Shown: positions 6,940 to 14,800 of the stretch, piece by piece | Position numbering within the stretch: position 1 is the first letter of the stretch | Layout of the letters: every line of letters begins with the position of its first letter | DNA from: an uncultured Clostridia bacterium | GTDB lineage: Bacteria > Bacillota > Clostridia > Lachnospirales > Anaerotignaceae | Assembly: GCA_958420075.1 (NCBI GenBank) | Contig: CATZIM010000007.1 | Span: 1 to 18,109, forward strand | Reading direction: 5' to 3' | DNA length: 18,109 nucleotides | Translations under genes and position numbers: made by a program | Notes under the pieces: model-generated | Database searches by the model: none | What the model was told of the DNA's origin: nothing | What the model saw: only the letters and a program-made list of their open reading frames with translations

Positions 6940-7971
6940 TTATCGGGGAACAGAAAAAGCGATGACACCAGCGCTTTCCGGCGCGATGATGCCGCTGTTC
7001 AGATAAAATACTACGGCGTTTTTGTCCAGATAGAAGCCTACTTCATCCAGGTTTTTGTCAAGGCGGTCTTTGGCGTCGCTGTAAAAAGCGTCAGGATTCT
7101 GGTCAATGAGAGCGGAAAAGCCTTTTTCCATGAGGGTTTCCAGTTCTTTTTTGCTGTCGGTGACGATGTCTGTCAGAACAGCGTCATTGCCGTTTTTCAT
7201 GTTGTAAGTGTCAGCGGAAAGGGTCTTTGTTTCTGTGCCGCCCATGAATGTGCGTTCTTCCAGTACCACGGAAGCAAAGTCACTGCCTTCGCCTTTTGCC
7301 TGATAAGTGCCCATGTAGTAATAGGGCTGGAAGGAAGCGGGATTCTTTGTGTAAGCGGCTTTTGCGGCTGTTTCCATCTGTACGGTCATGACAGAAGCCT
7401 TCTGGGAAATCTGGTCATAAACGTTCTTGTTGATTTTGTTGGCGGCAGTGCTGTTGGAGGTGAGGGGAGAATAAGTCAGGCTCACTGTTGCCAGCAGGGT
7501 GCCGTCGTCGGCATGAATCTGCTTGGAATAATTGCCACTGGCTGCGGCAGAACCATCGGTGGTGATGTCGATGACGTAATTGATGCCGTCCCATGCCACA
7601 TTGGCATCAAAAGCAACGGCTACGGCGCGGATGGGCACCATGGTGCGGTCCTGCATGATCTGGGCAGGCACGTCCATGGTATAGACCACTTTGCCGTTTT
7701 TGTAGACCTGTTTTTGCCCGATGGTCATGGTGACAACGTCACTGCCTCTGGTGGAAGTGATGGTCTGGGAAGGTTCGTCCCATGTGACATCGGCGTCCAT
7801 GGCTTCAAAGATTTTTCGCATGGGCACCAGTGTCCGGTCGTCCACGATAACAGGTGCCTGATCGGCAAAGGCCACTTTCTGCTGGTCTACATATACGGTG
7901 ATGGGTGGATGTGCCAGTGCTGGCACAGCTATACAAAGGGCAAGGAGACTGCCCAAAATGATTTTTTTCAT
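6940..7971 (-). CDS. Secreted copper-amine-oxidase-N domain protein with DUF4163/DUF3298 (PdaC/RsiV-like) region
   Basis: A 343-residue exported protein. A cleavable signal peptide (about 1-20, ending PALA) is followed by two copper amine oxidase N-terminal repeats with the motifs DDRTLVP (about 44-50) and QDRTMVP (about 106-112), each continuing to a V-W-D strand. Despite the name, this domain is a cell-surface module in Clostridia with no oxidase activity. Residues about 145-343 fit the DUF4163/DUF3298 pair found in the PdaC deacetylase N-region and in RsiV, where it binds lysozyme or cell-wall ligands; the C-terminal strand FYLDKNAVVFYL is typical. No catalytic domain is attached. A wall-binding or sensing role is inferred. 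GGAGG precedes the ATG. Confidence 0.85.
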   Translation of the reverse strand: MKKIILGSLLALCIAVPALAHPPITVYVDQQKVAFADQAPVIVDDRTLVPMRKIFEAMDADVTWDEPSQTITSTRGSDVVTMTIGQKQVYKNGKVVYTMDVPAQIMQDRTMVPIRAVAVAFDANVAWDGINYVIDITTDGSAAASGNYSKQIHADDGTLLATVSLTYSPLTSNSTAANKINKNVYDQISQKASVMTVQMETAAKAAYTKNPASFQPYYYMGTYQAKGEGSDFASVVLEERTFMGGTETKTLSADTYNMKNGNDAVLTDIVTDSKKELETLMEKGFSALIDQNPDAFYSDAKDRLDKNLDEVGFYLDKNAVVFYLNSGIIAPESAGVIAFSVPR

Positions 7972-8045
7972 GTGCGTTTTTCCTCCGATTCGTTTTCTTG
8001 TGTAAAATGTGTCCGGGAAAAATCCCCATAAAACAACACCATACC

Positions 8046-8075
8046 ATTATATCACAAAATACAGCGGGATTCCAA
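8046..8075 (-). promoter_or_regulatory. Sigma-A promoter for the CuAO_N/DUF3298 gene
   Basis: On the minus strand, TTGGAA (8070-8075) and a perfect TATAAT (8046-8051) are 18 bases apart, about 75 bases before the start codon. It begins just after the terminator of the upstream gene. A short GGGGA/TCCCC-type hairpin lies in the leader near 8018-8031. Confidence 0.65.
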
Positions 8076-8094
8076 AATTTCCGCCCTGCAAATG

Positions 8095-8124
8095 AAAAAG
8101 GGAAATGCCCCAAGAACATTTCCC
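8095..8124 (-). terminator. Terminator of the C_GCAxxG_C_C gene
   Basis: An 8-bp stem (8100-8107 with 8117-8124), a 9-nt loop and a T5 tail on the minus strand (complement of 8095-8099). It begins 7 bases past the stop codon. Confidence 0.75.
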
Positions 8125-8131
8125 CGATGAT

Positions 8132-8620
8132 TTATATGGTTTTTCCTTCTGCTTCCATGATGTATTTCATGGCGATTTCCGCGCAGTCTCCGATCATCTG
8201 CATGCAGTTTTTCTTCCGTGCTTTCCCTTCGAAATCCCCGTGAGGGTCAGACAGCTCTCTGCAGATCAGCGTGCCGAATTTTTCTTCCATTTCGTGTACC
8301 ATTCTGCCGGAAATATCATAAATTTCGTTCAGCTCGGCAATGCGTTCCGCCATGGATTCTTTTGCCAGAGGGTATTTTCTGCCGACTACAGCGGAAAGTG
8401 CCATAACGCCGCCGGTGATGGCGCCGCAGGTGTTTTTGGTGTGGCCCATGCCGCCGCCAAAAACTGTGGCAAGAGCAATGACTTCCGGCGGCAGGTCAGA
8501 GCCATGAATGTCCAGGAAAGACTGCATGACACATTCTGTGCAGTTCATTCCCTGACGGAAATAGTTTTTCGCTTGATCCCGGGCCTGTTCCGGCAGTGTC
8601 AGTTCCTTTGTTTCTTCCAT
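8132..8620 (-). CDS. C_GCAxxG_C_C family protein
   Basis: A 162-residue protein of the C_GCAxxG_C_C family, small cysteine-rich proteins of anaerobes presumed to be redox- or metal-related but without an established reaction. Visible cysteines are Cys27 and Cys30, Cys65 in the signature TCGAITGG after FGGGMG, Cys120 (ICREL), and Cys139 and Cys146 near the C-terminus; their spacing fits the family. There is no signal peptide. AAGGAGG lies 9 bases before the ATG. It appears monocistronic, ended by the hairpin at 8095-8124. A weak extended -10-like TGCTACACT is near 8670. Confidence 0.85.
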   Translation of the reverse strand: MEETKELTLPEQARDQAKNYFRQGMNCTECVMQSFLDIHGSDLPPEVIALATVFGGGMGHTKNTCGAITGGVMALSAVVGRKYPLAKESMAERIAELNEIYDISGRMVHEMEEKFGTLICRELSDPHGDFEGKARKKNCMQMIGDCAEIAMKYIMEAEGKTI

Positions 8621-8882
8621 AAAACCATTCCTCCTTACATTGTTTTCCTTTTTCTCCTGTTTTCAGTGTAGCATAAAAAATGGAGAGAAAGAAAGAGGAA
8701 TTTTGCAGAATTTTCGGAAGGGGAATGAGGGTGACTGAATGGTGGAAAAATCAAGTGTAAAAAATGGTACTATATGGTCAATATGTGGTATTTTTGGGTA
8801 ATGTAAAGAGAAAAAATAGATAATACGTGCAAAAATAACGTAAAAAATCACACTATTTTAGTACAAAACGAATGTTTTTATA

Positions 8883-8910
8883 TTGAAACTTCATGGAAAT
8901 CATGTATAAT
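8883..8910 (+). promoter_or_regulatory. Sigma-A promoter of the sigma-54 activator gene
   Basis: TTGAAA (8883-8888) and a perfect TATAAT (8905-8910) are 16 bases apart, with a TG just before the -10. Transcription should start near 8917, about 100 bases before the ATG at 9018. Confidence 0.75.
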
Positions 8911-8917
8911 TTGAATA

Positions 8918-8928
8918 TGACACTATCA
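8918..8928. promoter_or_regulatory. Candidate activator binding site at its own transcription start
   Basis: TGACACTATCA, an imperfect dyad, matches AGACACTGTCA at 10400-10410 in 9 of 11 positions. Placed at +1 of the promoter at 8883-8910, a bound protein would tend to repress, suggesting negative autoregulation. Confidence 0.4.
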
Positions 8929-9017
8929 ACCCTTCATGGTTTTGTATGTATAGGAAAGTATGTAATCATACATCGGGCTGGCGCAATCATTTTAGACAAC
9001 GAAATGGGGAAGATACG

Positions 9018-10397
9018 ATGAGCAGGAAGGATGACTATGAACGGATTTTGGATCACATTTTAGGACTTATGGTTGTTGATCGGTATGGAAATCTCACTTA
9101 TATGAATAAGCAGTGTGCAGATTATATCAAAGTGGATCAGAAGACGTCCATTGGAAAACCAGTAGGGGAGGTTTTCCCTGCCACAAAGCTTGATGAGGTT
9201 TTGCGTGGGAATAAGACCCATAACACAGAATTTTACTTTCATGAAGGCCGCATGAGTGTCAGTCTGCAGGCACAGATCATAGAGGATGGCAAGGTGGCAG
9301 GCGCCTTGGAGTATGATATCATTCAGGATCTGGAAAACCTGGACAGTCTGTTGGGAAAGTATGTCCTTTCCCTGAAAAACGAAGTGGATTTTTACAGAGA
9401 AAGAGTCAGGCAGCTGAAAAAAGGACGTTATTCCATTGAGAATCTCATCGGCAGTTCTCAGGCCATGGAAAATCTGCGCAAACAGATCGTGATGGCGGCA
9501 AATTCCAGCTCTACGGTGCTGATCACCGGGGAAACGGGCACGGGCAAAGAGTTGGTGGCACAAGCCATTCATAATCTCAGCAGCCGCTTTTCCGGCGAAT
9601 TTGTGGCGGTGAACGCCTCCAGTCTGCCGGAATCGCTGGCGGAGTCGGAACTTTTCGGCTATGAGGAAGGCTCTTTTACAGGGGCAAAAAAAGGCGGCAA
9701 AAAAGGCAAGTTTGAAGTAGCTAACGGCGGTACCCTTTTCATTGATGAGATCAATCAGATGCCCATGACCCTACAGCCCAAACTGCTCCGCGCCCTTCAG
9801 GAAAAAAAGATCGACCCCGTGGGCAGCGAAGGGGAGAAATATGTGGATGTGCGCATCATCGCCGCCACCAATAAACCGCTGAAAAGTCTGGTGCAGCAGG
9901 GACTGTTCCGGGAGGACCTGTATTATCGCCTCAATGTCCTTTCCATTGAGATACCGCCCCTGCGGGAGCGCATGTCAGATCTGCCGGAATTGCTGGAAGA
10001 AAAGGTAAAGGAATTCAATAAGATCCTGGGGAAAGATGTACGTTATATCGACCCGGCTGTCATCAAAAAACTGCGGAATTACGCCTTTCCCGGCAACATT
10101 CGGGAATTGTCCAATATGGTGGAAAAAGCCATGCACTTTGCCAGCGGCGATACCCTCTATGAGGATTTTTTCGATGACCTGAATCTCCATATCAGCCCAT
10201 CCAACCTGAACCATCTGGGCTCCCTGCCCCGTCCCATTGACGAAGTGAAAAATCAGGCGGAGAAAAAATTCATTGAAGAAGCCCTCATCAAATTTCAGGG
10301 CAATAAAACAAAAACAGCACAATTTCTGAAAATACCCAGAGCATTGCTTTATCAGAAAATCAAGCGGCTGGGCATCAAAACAGAGCTGTTATTTTAA
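9018..10397 (+). CDS. Sigma-54-dependent transcriptional activator (PAS, AAA+, Fis-type HTH)
   Basis: A 459-residue bacterial enhancer-binding protein. An N-terminal PAS-like sensor (about 5-105) leads through a helical linker (about 105-140) to the AAA+ domain: Walker A GETGTGKE (171-178), the sigma-54 contact loop GSFTGA (218-223), Walker B GGTLFIDE (237-244) and arginine-finger region LFREDLYYRLNV (296-307). A Fis-type helix-turn-helix lies at about 420-455. The loop has Ser instead of the usual Ala in GAFTGA. There is no phosphorelay receiver domain, so a small ligand sensed by PAS is likely. This ATG is preferred to one 24 codons upstream because GGGGA precedes it. The -24/-12 promoter just downstream makes the next two genes its probable targets. 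Confidence 0.93.
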   Translation: MSRKDDYERILDHILGLMVVDRYGNLTYMNKQCADYIKVDQKTSIGKPVGEVFPATKLDEVLRGNKTHNTEFYFHEGRMSVSLQAQIIEDGKVAGALEYDIIQDLENLDSLLGKYVLSLKNEVDFYRERVRQLKKGRYSIENLIGSSQAMENLRKQIVMAANSSSTVLITGETGTGKELVAQAIHNLSSRFSGEFVAVNASSLPESLAESELFGYEEGSFTGAKKGGKKGKFEVANGGTLFIDEINQMPMTLQPKLLRALQEKKIDPVGSEGEKYVDVRIIAATNKPLKSLVQQGLFREDLYYRLNVLSIEIPPLRERMSDLPELLEEKVKEFNKILGKDVRYIDPAVIKKLRNYAFPGNIRELSNMVEKAMHFASGDTLYEDFFDDLNLHISPSNLNHLGSLPRPIDEVKNQAEKKFIEEALIKFQGNKTKTAQFLKIPRALLYQKIKRLGIKTELLF

Positions 10398-10399
10398 AC

Positions 10400-10425
10400 A
10401 GACACTGTCAGTTTAAAATGACAGT
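10400..10425. promoter_or_regulatory. Candidate upstream activator sequence for the sigma-54 activator
   Basis: A dyad runs 10404-10425: ACTGTCA (10404-10410), an 8-base centre containing TTTAAA, then TGACAGT (10419-10425); 20 of 22 positions are symmetric. It overlaps AGACACTGTCA (10400-10410). The centre is about 158 bases before the predicted sigma-54 start, within the usual enhancer range. Confidence 0.6.
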
Positions 10426-10452
10426 TTGCCAAAAAGCGTGATTTTTCGGCAT

Positions 10453-10473
10453 AATCCAAAGAAGTTTTGGATT
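10453..10473. repeat. 8-bp inverted repeat between activator gene and sigma-54 promoter
   Basis: AATCCAAA (10453-10460) and TTTGGATT (10466-10473) flank a 5-base centre. There is no immediate T-run. It could be a weak hairpin in the activator's 3' UTR or a protein site; nothing decides between these. Confidence 0.4.
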
Positions 10474-10499
10474 GTATTAAAAAAAGTGCAATTCTATAA

Positions 10500-10511
10500 T
10501 GACACCTGTCT
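10500..10511. promoter_or_regulatory. Second candidate activator site
   Basis: TGACACCTGTCT is a near-palindrome of TGACA and TGTCT around CC, using the same half-site as the dyad at 10400-10425. Its centre is about 68 bases upstream of the predicted sigma-54 start. Confidence 0.4.
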
Positions 10512-10516
10512 TTGAG

Positions 10517-10547
10517 AAAATCGTTGATTTATCAACGATTTTTTTTT
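10517..10547 (+). terminator. Terminator of the sigma-54 activator gene
   Basis: A perfect 12-bp stem (10517-10528 with 10531-10542) with a tight loop and T's to 10547. The T-run touches the -24 element of the sigma-54 promoter, isolating the next operon from read-through. Confidence 0.85.
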
Positions 10548-10564
10548 GGCACAAAAATTGCTTT
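10546..10564 (+). promoter_or_regulatory. Sigma-54 (RpoN) -24/-12 promoter
   Basis: TTGGCAC (10546-10552), five A bases, then TTGCTTT (10558-10564). The GG (10548-10549) and GC (10560-10561) are exactly 10 bases apart, as sigma-54 requires, and the fit to TGGCAC-N5-TTGC is complete. Transcription should start near 10573, giving a leader of about 43 bases to the amidohydrolase ATG. Confidence 0.92.
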
Positions 10565-10615
10565 TAAATCCATACAAGAAACGGAATCTTGGTTTTGAGA
10601 AAGGGTGATATATGG

Positions 10616-12238
10616 ATGAAAGCAAACATGATTATTTTGGGAAACAGTATCTTTGACAGTGTCAGCACAGAACCTTTTGCAGGGTTCATCGCTGTAAAGG
10701 GCAATCGGATCATTGCCGTGGAAAGGGGTGATGATTATGCGTCTTTTGCAGACAGCGACACGAAAATACTGCGGTATGACGACAAAACGATCATGGCTGG
10801 CTTTCATGACAGTCACGCTCATTTCATCATGGCTGGCCTGTTCAACACCTATGTGAACATGCGTCCCGCCCGTTCGGAGGAAGAAGCGGCAAAAATGGTG
10901 TGGGACAGCCATCCTGCCGATGACGGCAAATGGGTCATTGGATTCGGCTGGTATCACGTTTTCTGGGAAAAAGCAGAATTTCCCACAAAAGCCACATTAG
11001 ACCGCTATTATCCCAATACGCCGGTGTGCCTCATCAATGCGGAAGCCCATGGGGCATGGGTCAATTCAAAGGCAATGGAGATTGCCGGCATCAACAGGGA
11101 TACGCCGGAACCCTTTGGCGGAGAGATTTTCCGGGATGCAAAGGGGGAGCCCACGGGATTTCTGGGAGAAGCGGCGGCAGGCCTTGTGACGAAATACGCC
11201 TTTGATTTTACGGCGGAAGAAGAAAAGAACATCATCCGGTCTTACATGAAAGGGGCAAAACGCTACGGCATCACTTCCGTCAATGATGTGCAGCCTTATT
11301 TCCATGGGAATATGGGAAATCTGGATGTATACCGCGCCATGGATCAGTCGGGAGAACTGACGGTGCGGGTGAATGTGGCGCCGGACTTGCTGGGGGATCT
11401 GGATCAGGTGGAACAATGGAGAGAGGAATACCGCTCAGACAAAATACGAGTATCTATGCTGAAGCAGTTTTTGGACGGCGTCTGCACCACCCATACGGCG
11501 CTGGTCATTGACGATTATACAGATATGCCGGGAAACAGGGGCATTTCTCCCAGCGATCTGGAAGCCATCCGCAAAGCGGTGCCGGAGGGGCACAGACGGG
11601 GCTTTTCCATCAAACTTCATTCCTGCGGCGATCTTTCTGCCCGCATGGCGCTGGATTTCTATGAGGAAGCCATCAAAATGTACGGGAAAAATCAGTGCAG
11701 ACATGCCATTGAGCACATTGAGATGTTAGACCCCGCGGATTTACCCAGATTTGGAGAACTGGGCATCATCCCTTCCGTACAGCCCCAGCATATGGCGCTG
11801 ACAGAAACTTTCGCGGAAAATCCTTATCCTGTGGTTTTGGGAGAAGAACGGGCATATAGAGGATTTCCCTATAAGAGTCTGTATGATACCGCAGGGCTGC
11901 TGGCGTTAGGCAGTGACTGCCCGGTGGTGGATGATAATCCATTTTTGGAAATTTACAGAGGGGTCACCAGAATCCATGACGACGGCGAACCCCAAGGCGG
12001 CTGGAATCCGGCGGAAAAGATTTCCCTTTATGAAGCCCTGCGCAGCTATACATACGGTTCTGCTTATGGGGCAGGCAGAGAAGATGAGCTGGGCACATTG
12101 GAAGCAGGAAAATTTGCGGATATCATCGTCATTGACAGAGATCTGTTTGCGGTGGATGAATCGGAACTCATCGACGCAAAAGTGGAAGTGACCATCATGG
12201 ACGGCAACATCATTTACGAAAAATCTGCTGCCTGCTGA
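10616..12238 (+). CDS. YtcJ-like amidohydrolase (Amidohydro_3 family)
   Basis: A 540-residue metal-dependent amidohydrolase with no signal peptide. The metal ligands expected for the family are visible: HAH (His67, His69) after AGFHDS, His335 in KLHSCGD, His363/His367 in RHAIEHIE, and Asp434 in LALGSDCP; Lys283 lies in the segment that often supplies a further ligand. N- and C-terminal beta-sandwich segments flank the barrel, ending in the usual LEAGKFADIIVIDRD. Relatives hydrolyse N-substituted formamides, N-acyl amines or cyclic amides, but the substrate here is unknown. An in-frame TTG lies 9 codons upstream; this ATG has AAAGGGTG 8 bases before it. It is first in the sigma-54 operon with the permease at 12281. 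Confidence 0.92.
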   Translation: MKANMIILGNSIFDSVSTEPFAGFIAVKGNRIIAVERGDDYASFADSDTKILRYDDKTIMAGFHDSHAHFIMAGLFNTYVNMRPARSEEEAAKMVWDSHPADDGKWVIGFGWYHVFWEKAEFPTKATLDRYYPNTPVCLINAEAHGAWVNSKAMEIAGINRDTPEPFGGEIFRDAKGEPTGFLGEAAAGLVTKYAFDFTAEEEKNIIRSYMKGAKRYGITSVNDVQPYFHGNMGNLDVYRAMDQSGELTVRVNVAPDLLGDLDQVEQWREEYRSDKIRVSMLKQFLDGVCTTHTALVIDDYTDMPGNRGISPSDLEAIRKAVPEGHRRGFSIKLHSCGDLSARMALDFYEEAIKMYGKNQCRHAIEHIEMLDPADLPRFGELGIIPSVQPQHMALTETFAENPYPVVLGEERAYRGFPYKSLYDTAGLLALGSDCPVVDDNPFLEIYRGVTRIHDDGEPQGGWNPAEKISLYEALRSYTYGSAYGAGREDELGTLEAGKFADIIVIDRDLFAVDESELIDAKVEVTIMDGNIIYEKSAAC

Positions 12239-12280
12239 AGGGAAAAAAGACAAAATGAGAAAGAAGAAAGGAGCGTATAA

Positions 12281-13660
12281 GTGCCTATGGAAGAAAGAAC
12301 CGGTACAAATCAAAACACAAGCGAACTGAAACGAATTCTGCCTTTGAGCTCACTGGTATTTTACGGCTTGGCTTTTATGATTCCCTTGACATTCTGCACC
12401 ACCTATGGTCTGGTAACGAATATGACACACGGTATGGTTTCCCTGACTTATGTCATCAGCACCATCTGTATGAGTTTTACGGCATTCAGCTATGTGCGCA
12501 TGACAAAAGCTTATCCTGTGGCAGGGTCGGTCTATACCTTTGTGCATAAATCCATCAATCCTTATCTGGGATTTTTGGCAGGCTGGCTGGTACTGATCGG
12601 ATATATGTTCCTGCCTATGCTGAATTATATTGCGGCAGCTATCTTTCTCAATGCTGCCGTTCCCCAGATTCCCATCTGGTGTTGGATCATTGCGTTTATC
12701 ATCATTGTAACGGTGGTAAACCACTTTGGTATCAAAGTAACGGATATTTTCAATAAGACCATCGTTTGGCTGCAAATCATCTTTCTGGCTGCCCTTATCA
12801 TTCTGGTCATCAAGTTCGTGCTGGGCGGCGGCGGTGTCGGTACATTCCTGGATGCGGAATCCTTCATCAACATGACAGAACTGAAAAAGGAAGGCATGGG
12901 CTTTACAGTGCTCCTCAGCGGCGCGTCTTTGCTGGCTCTGTCTTTCCTGGGATTTGATGCCATTTCTACATTGAGCGAAGAAGCCATCAATCCGGAAAAG
13001 AACGTAGGGAAAGCTATCCTCATCACTTGTATTGGCGCTGGTGCGTTTTTCGCGGTCATTACATATATGCTGCAGGTGGCATGGCCGACAGCGTGGTTAG
13101 AAATTGTGGACGTGGACGGCGGCGCTTATGAAGTCATCAATAAGGTTGCCGGTTCTGTCATGGCGTATCTGTTTACCATTGCTTTTTCTGTAGGCGCTGT
13201 GGCTTCTGCCATTTCTTCCGTGGCTTCCGCTTCCCGTGTATTGTATGGCATGGGTCGTGACCAGATCCTGCCCAAACGGATTTTTGGGTATCTCCATCCT
13301 AAACGGAATACACCGACTTACAGCATCCTCATCATGGCGACCATCAGCCTTTTGGCGCTGGTGATCCCTCTGGCAACAGCAACTTCTTTGCTGAATTTCG
13401 GGGCGCTGCTGAGTTTTACACTGGTAAATATGTCTGTGATCGGTCATTATTTTGTCAAAGGCGGACATAGAAAAGGCTTTGACATTTTCCGTTATCTCAT
13501 CGCGCCCATCATCGGAGCCATCTTCACATTCATGATCTGGATCAATCTGGACAAAAACTCCATGATTCTGGGCTTTATATGGTTTGCCGTTGGCGTGATC
13601 TATCTGGCTTTTGCCACAAAGTTCTTCAAAAAGCTTCCGGCGGAAATGAAATTGGAATGA
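12281..13660 (+). CDS. APC-family amino acid/polyamine permease
   Basis: A 459-residue integral membrane protein with about twelve hydrophobic segments and a short cytoplasmic N-terminus. APC signatures are visible: the TM3 region YPVAGSVYTFVHK (79-91) followed by PYLGFLAGW (94-102), and the TM6-7 region FLGFDAISTLSEEAINPEK (222-240). The family imports amino acids, amines or polyamines with protons or by exchange. Start is GTG at 12281 with AAAGGAG 7 bases before it; an ATG two codons later is the alternative. It follows the amidohydrolase by 42 bases with no terminator between, so it is the second gene of the sigma-54 operon and probably imports the substrate or exchanges the product. Confidence 0.92.
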   Translation: MPMEERTGTNQNTSELKRILPLSSLVFYGLAFMIPLTFCTTYGLVTNMTHGMVSLTYVISTICMSFTAFSYVRMTKAYPVAGSVYTFVHKSINPYLGFLAGWLVLIGYMFLPMLNYIAAAIFLNAAVPQIPIWCWIIAFIIIVTVVNHFGIKVTDIFNKTIVWLQIIFLAALIILVIKFVLGGGGVGTFLDAESFINMTELKKEGMGFTVLLSGASLLALSFLGFDAISTLSEEAINPEKNVGKAILITCIGAGAFFAVITYMLQVAWPTAWLEIVDVDGGAYEVINKVAGSVMAYLFTIAFSVGAVASAISSVASASRVLYGMGRDQILPKRIFGYLHPKRNTPTYSILIMATISLLALVIPLATATSLLNFGALLSFTLVNMSVIGHYFVKGGHRKGFDIFRYLIAPIIGAIFTFMIWINLDKNSMILGFIWFAVGVIYLAFATKFFKKLPAEMKLE

Positions 13661-13723
13661 TCTGTAAAACAAAGGCGCTTCGGGTACAGAAAAGAAACTG
13701 CCAATCCCCTTTTCTGTCCATGG

Positions 13724-13758
13724 AAAGACTGAAAGCATATTGCTTTCAGTCTTTTTTT
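13724..13758 (+). terminator. Terminator of the amidohydrolase-permease operon
   Basis: A perfect 14-bp stem (13724-13737 with 13741-13754), a 3-nt loop and T7 (13752-13758). A second 9-bp hairpin (13686-13694 with 13709-13717) precedes it, between the permease stop and the terminator. Confidence 0.9.
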
Positions 13759-13856
13759 CGTTGAAAGAAAAAAAGGCGAGTTTGGAAAATTTGTGGTATC
13801 ATAGAGAAATGAAAAACGAAAACGACTGTTTTTTACATATCAAGGAGGGTTTATCC

Positions 13857-14795
13857 ATGAATCAAACATTAGTCATCGGCTCCGCCGTGGTGGACGTCAT
13901 TGTCCGGGTGGAACATCTGCCCAAATGCGGCGAGGATGTCCACGTCAGCAGACAGAGCCGCTCTCTGGGGGGCTGCGCTTATCTGGTCAGCGACATTCTG
14001 CGGCATTTTGGCGCGCCTTACAGCCTTTGCACGGCAGTAGGCGGCGGCATGTACGGGGATTTCGTCTATGAACAGCTGAAAAAACGAGGCGTGCCCATTT
14101 ATGTGCGGAAACCGGAGGAAGAAAACGGCTGCTGCTATTGTCTGGTAGAGGATGAAGGGGACGGCGAACGTAGCTTCATCGTGGACCATGGCATTGAATA
14201 TACCTTCCATGAAAGCTATCTGGAAAACATCGACACAGATTCCATTGACAGCGTTTATATCTGCGGTTTGGAAATCGAGGAATACACCGGCTGGGAAATC
14301 ATCAACTATCTGGAAAAGCACCCGGAATATACAGTATACTTCGCTCCCGGCCCTCGTATCATGCGGATTCCCACAGACCGTGTGGAAAAACTCCTGTCCC
14401 TTGGGGTTATCTTGCACCTGAATGAAGGGGAAAGCATGGCATTTACGGGGAAAGACACGGTGGAAGAAGCGGCAAAAGAAATCTTCCGCAGAACAGGAAG
14501 TCCTGTGGTCATCACATTAGGGGAAAAAGGCTCTCTGGCTTATGACGGCAAGGAGATTTTCTTCGCTCCTCCTGTGAAAACTTCCGTGGTGGATACCATC
14601 GGCGCAGGGGATTCCCATGCAGGTGCGGTGATTTCCGCCCGTCGGTTCGGCTTGTCCTGGCAGGAAGCCATTACAGCGGCAAATTATGTATCTGCGGCAG
14701 TGGTGGCAAAGGAAGGCGGTCAGCTGGAAGATGGGGATTTTGCAAAAGTGCTGGAAAGCCTGCCCGGTGACCTGCGGGAAAAAATCGGAAAATAA
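13857..14795 (+). CDS. PfkB/ribokinase-family carbohydrate kinase
   Basis: A 312-residue cytoplasmic kinase of the ribokinase superfamily, which phosphorylates sugars or nucleosides with ATP. It shows the N-terminal GSAVVDVIVRVEHLP strand, substrate-side GG (38-39), the lid region near 86-110, the LNEGE motif (188-192) and the ATP/anion-hole motif DTIGAGDSHAG with catalytic Asp252. Substrate cannot be assigned; the family includes ribokinase, pseudouridine kinase and fructokinases. AAGGAGGG lies 6 bases before this ATG; the longer open frame upstream has no ribosome site and crosses a terminator. A TGG-TATCAT extended -10 (13794-13802) without a clear -35 is the likely promoter. It appears monocistronic. 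Confidence 0.9.
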   Translation: MNQTLVIGSAVVDVIVRVEHLPKCGEDVHVSRQSRSLGGCAYLVSDILRHFGAPYSLCTAVGGGMYGDFVYEQLKKRGVPIYVRKPEEENGCCYCLVEDEGDGERSFIVDHGIEYTFHESYLENIDTDSIDSVYICGLEIEEYTGWEIINYLEKHPEYTVYFAPGPRIMRIPTDRVEKLLSLGVILHLNEGESMAFTGKDTVEEAAKEIFRRTGSPVVITLGEKGSLAYDGKEIFFAPPVKTSVVDTIGAGDSHAGAVISARRFGLSWQEAITAANYVSAAVVAKEGGQLEDGDFAKVLESLPGDLREKIGK

Positions 14796-14800
14796 AAAAC

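Larger units (their letters stand above)
8621..9017. other. AT-rich divergent intergenic region
   Basis: This separates the C_GCAxxG_C_C gene (leftward) from the sigma-54 activator (rightward). Bases 8690-8880 are AT-rich with no convincing reading frame on either strand. The clear elements are the promoter at 8883-8910 and the dyad at 8918-8928. The roughly 100-base leader 8917-9017 has no obvious riboswitch fold. Confidence 0.6.

Noticed and set aside
8690..8880. Riboswitch or small gene in the AT-rich stretch before the activator
   Set aside because: No conserved riboswitch core, no stable hairpin series and no reading frame with a ribosome site could be recognised.
10472..10500. Possible sigma-A promoter TTGTAT-N17-TATAAT before the amidohydrolase
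   Set aside because: Any transcript from it would run straight into the strong terminator at 10517-10547; the -35 is poor and the AT-rich context makes a chance TATAAT likely.
13740..13856. N-terminal extension of the PfkB kinase by 39 codons
   Set aside because: It would begin inside the preceding operon's terminator hairpin, has no ribosome site, and does not resemble kinase sequence; the ATG at 13857 has AAGGAGGG.
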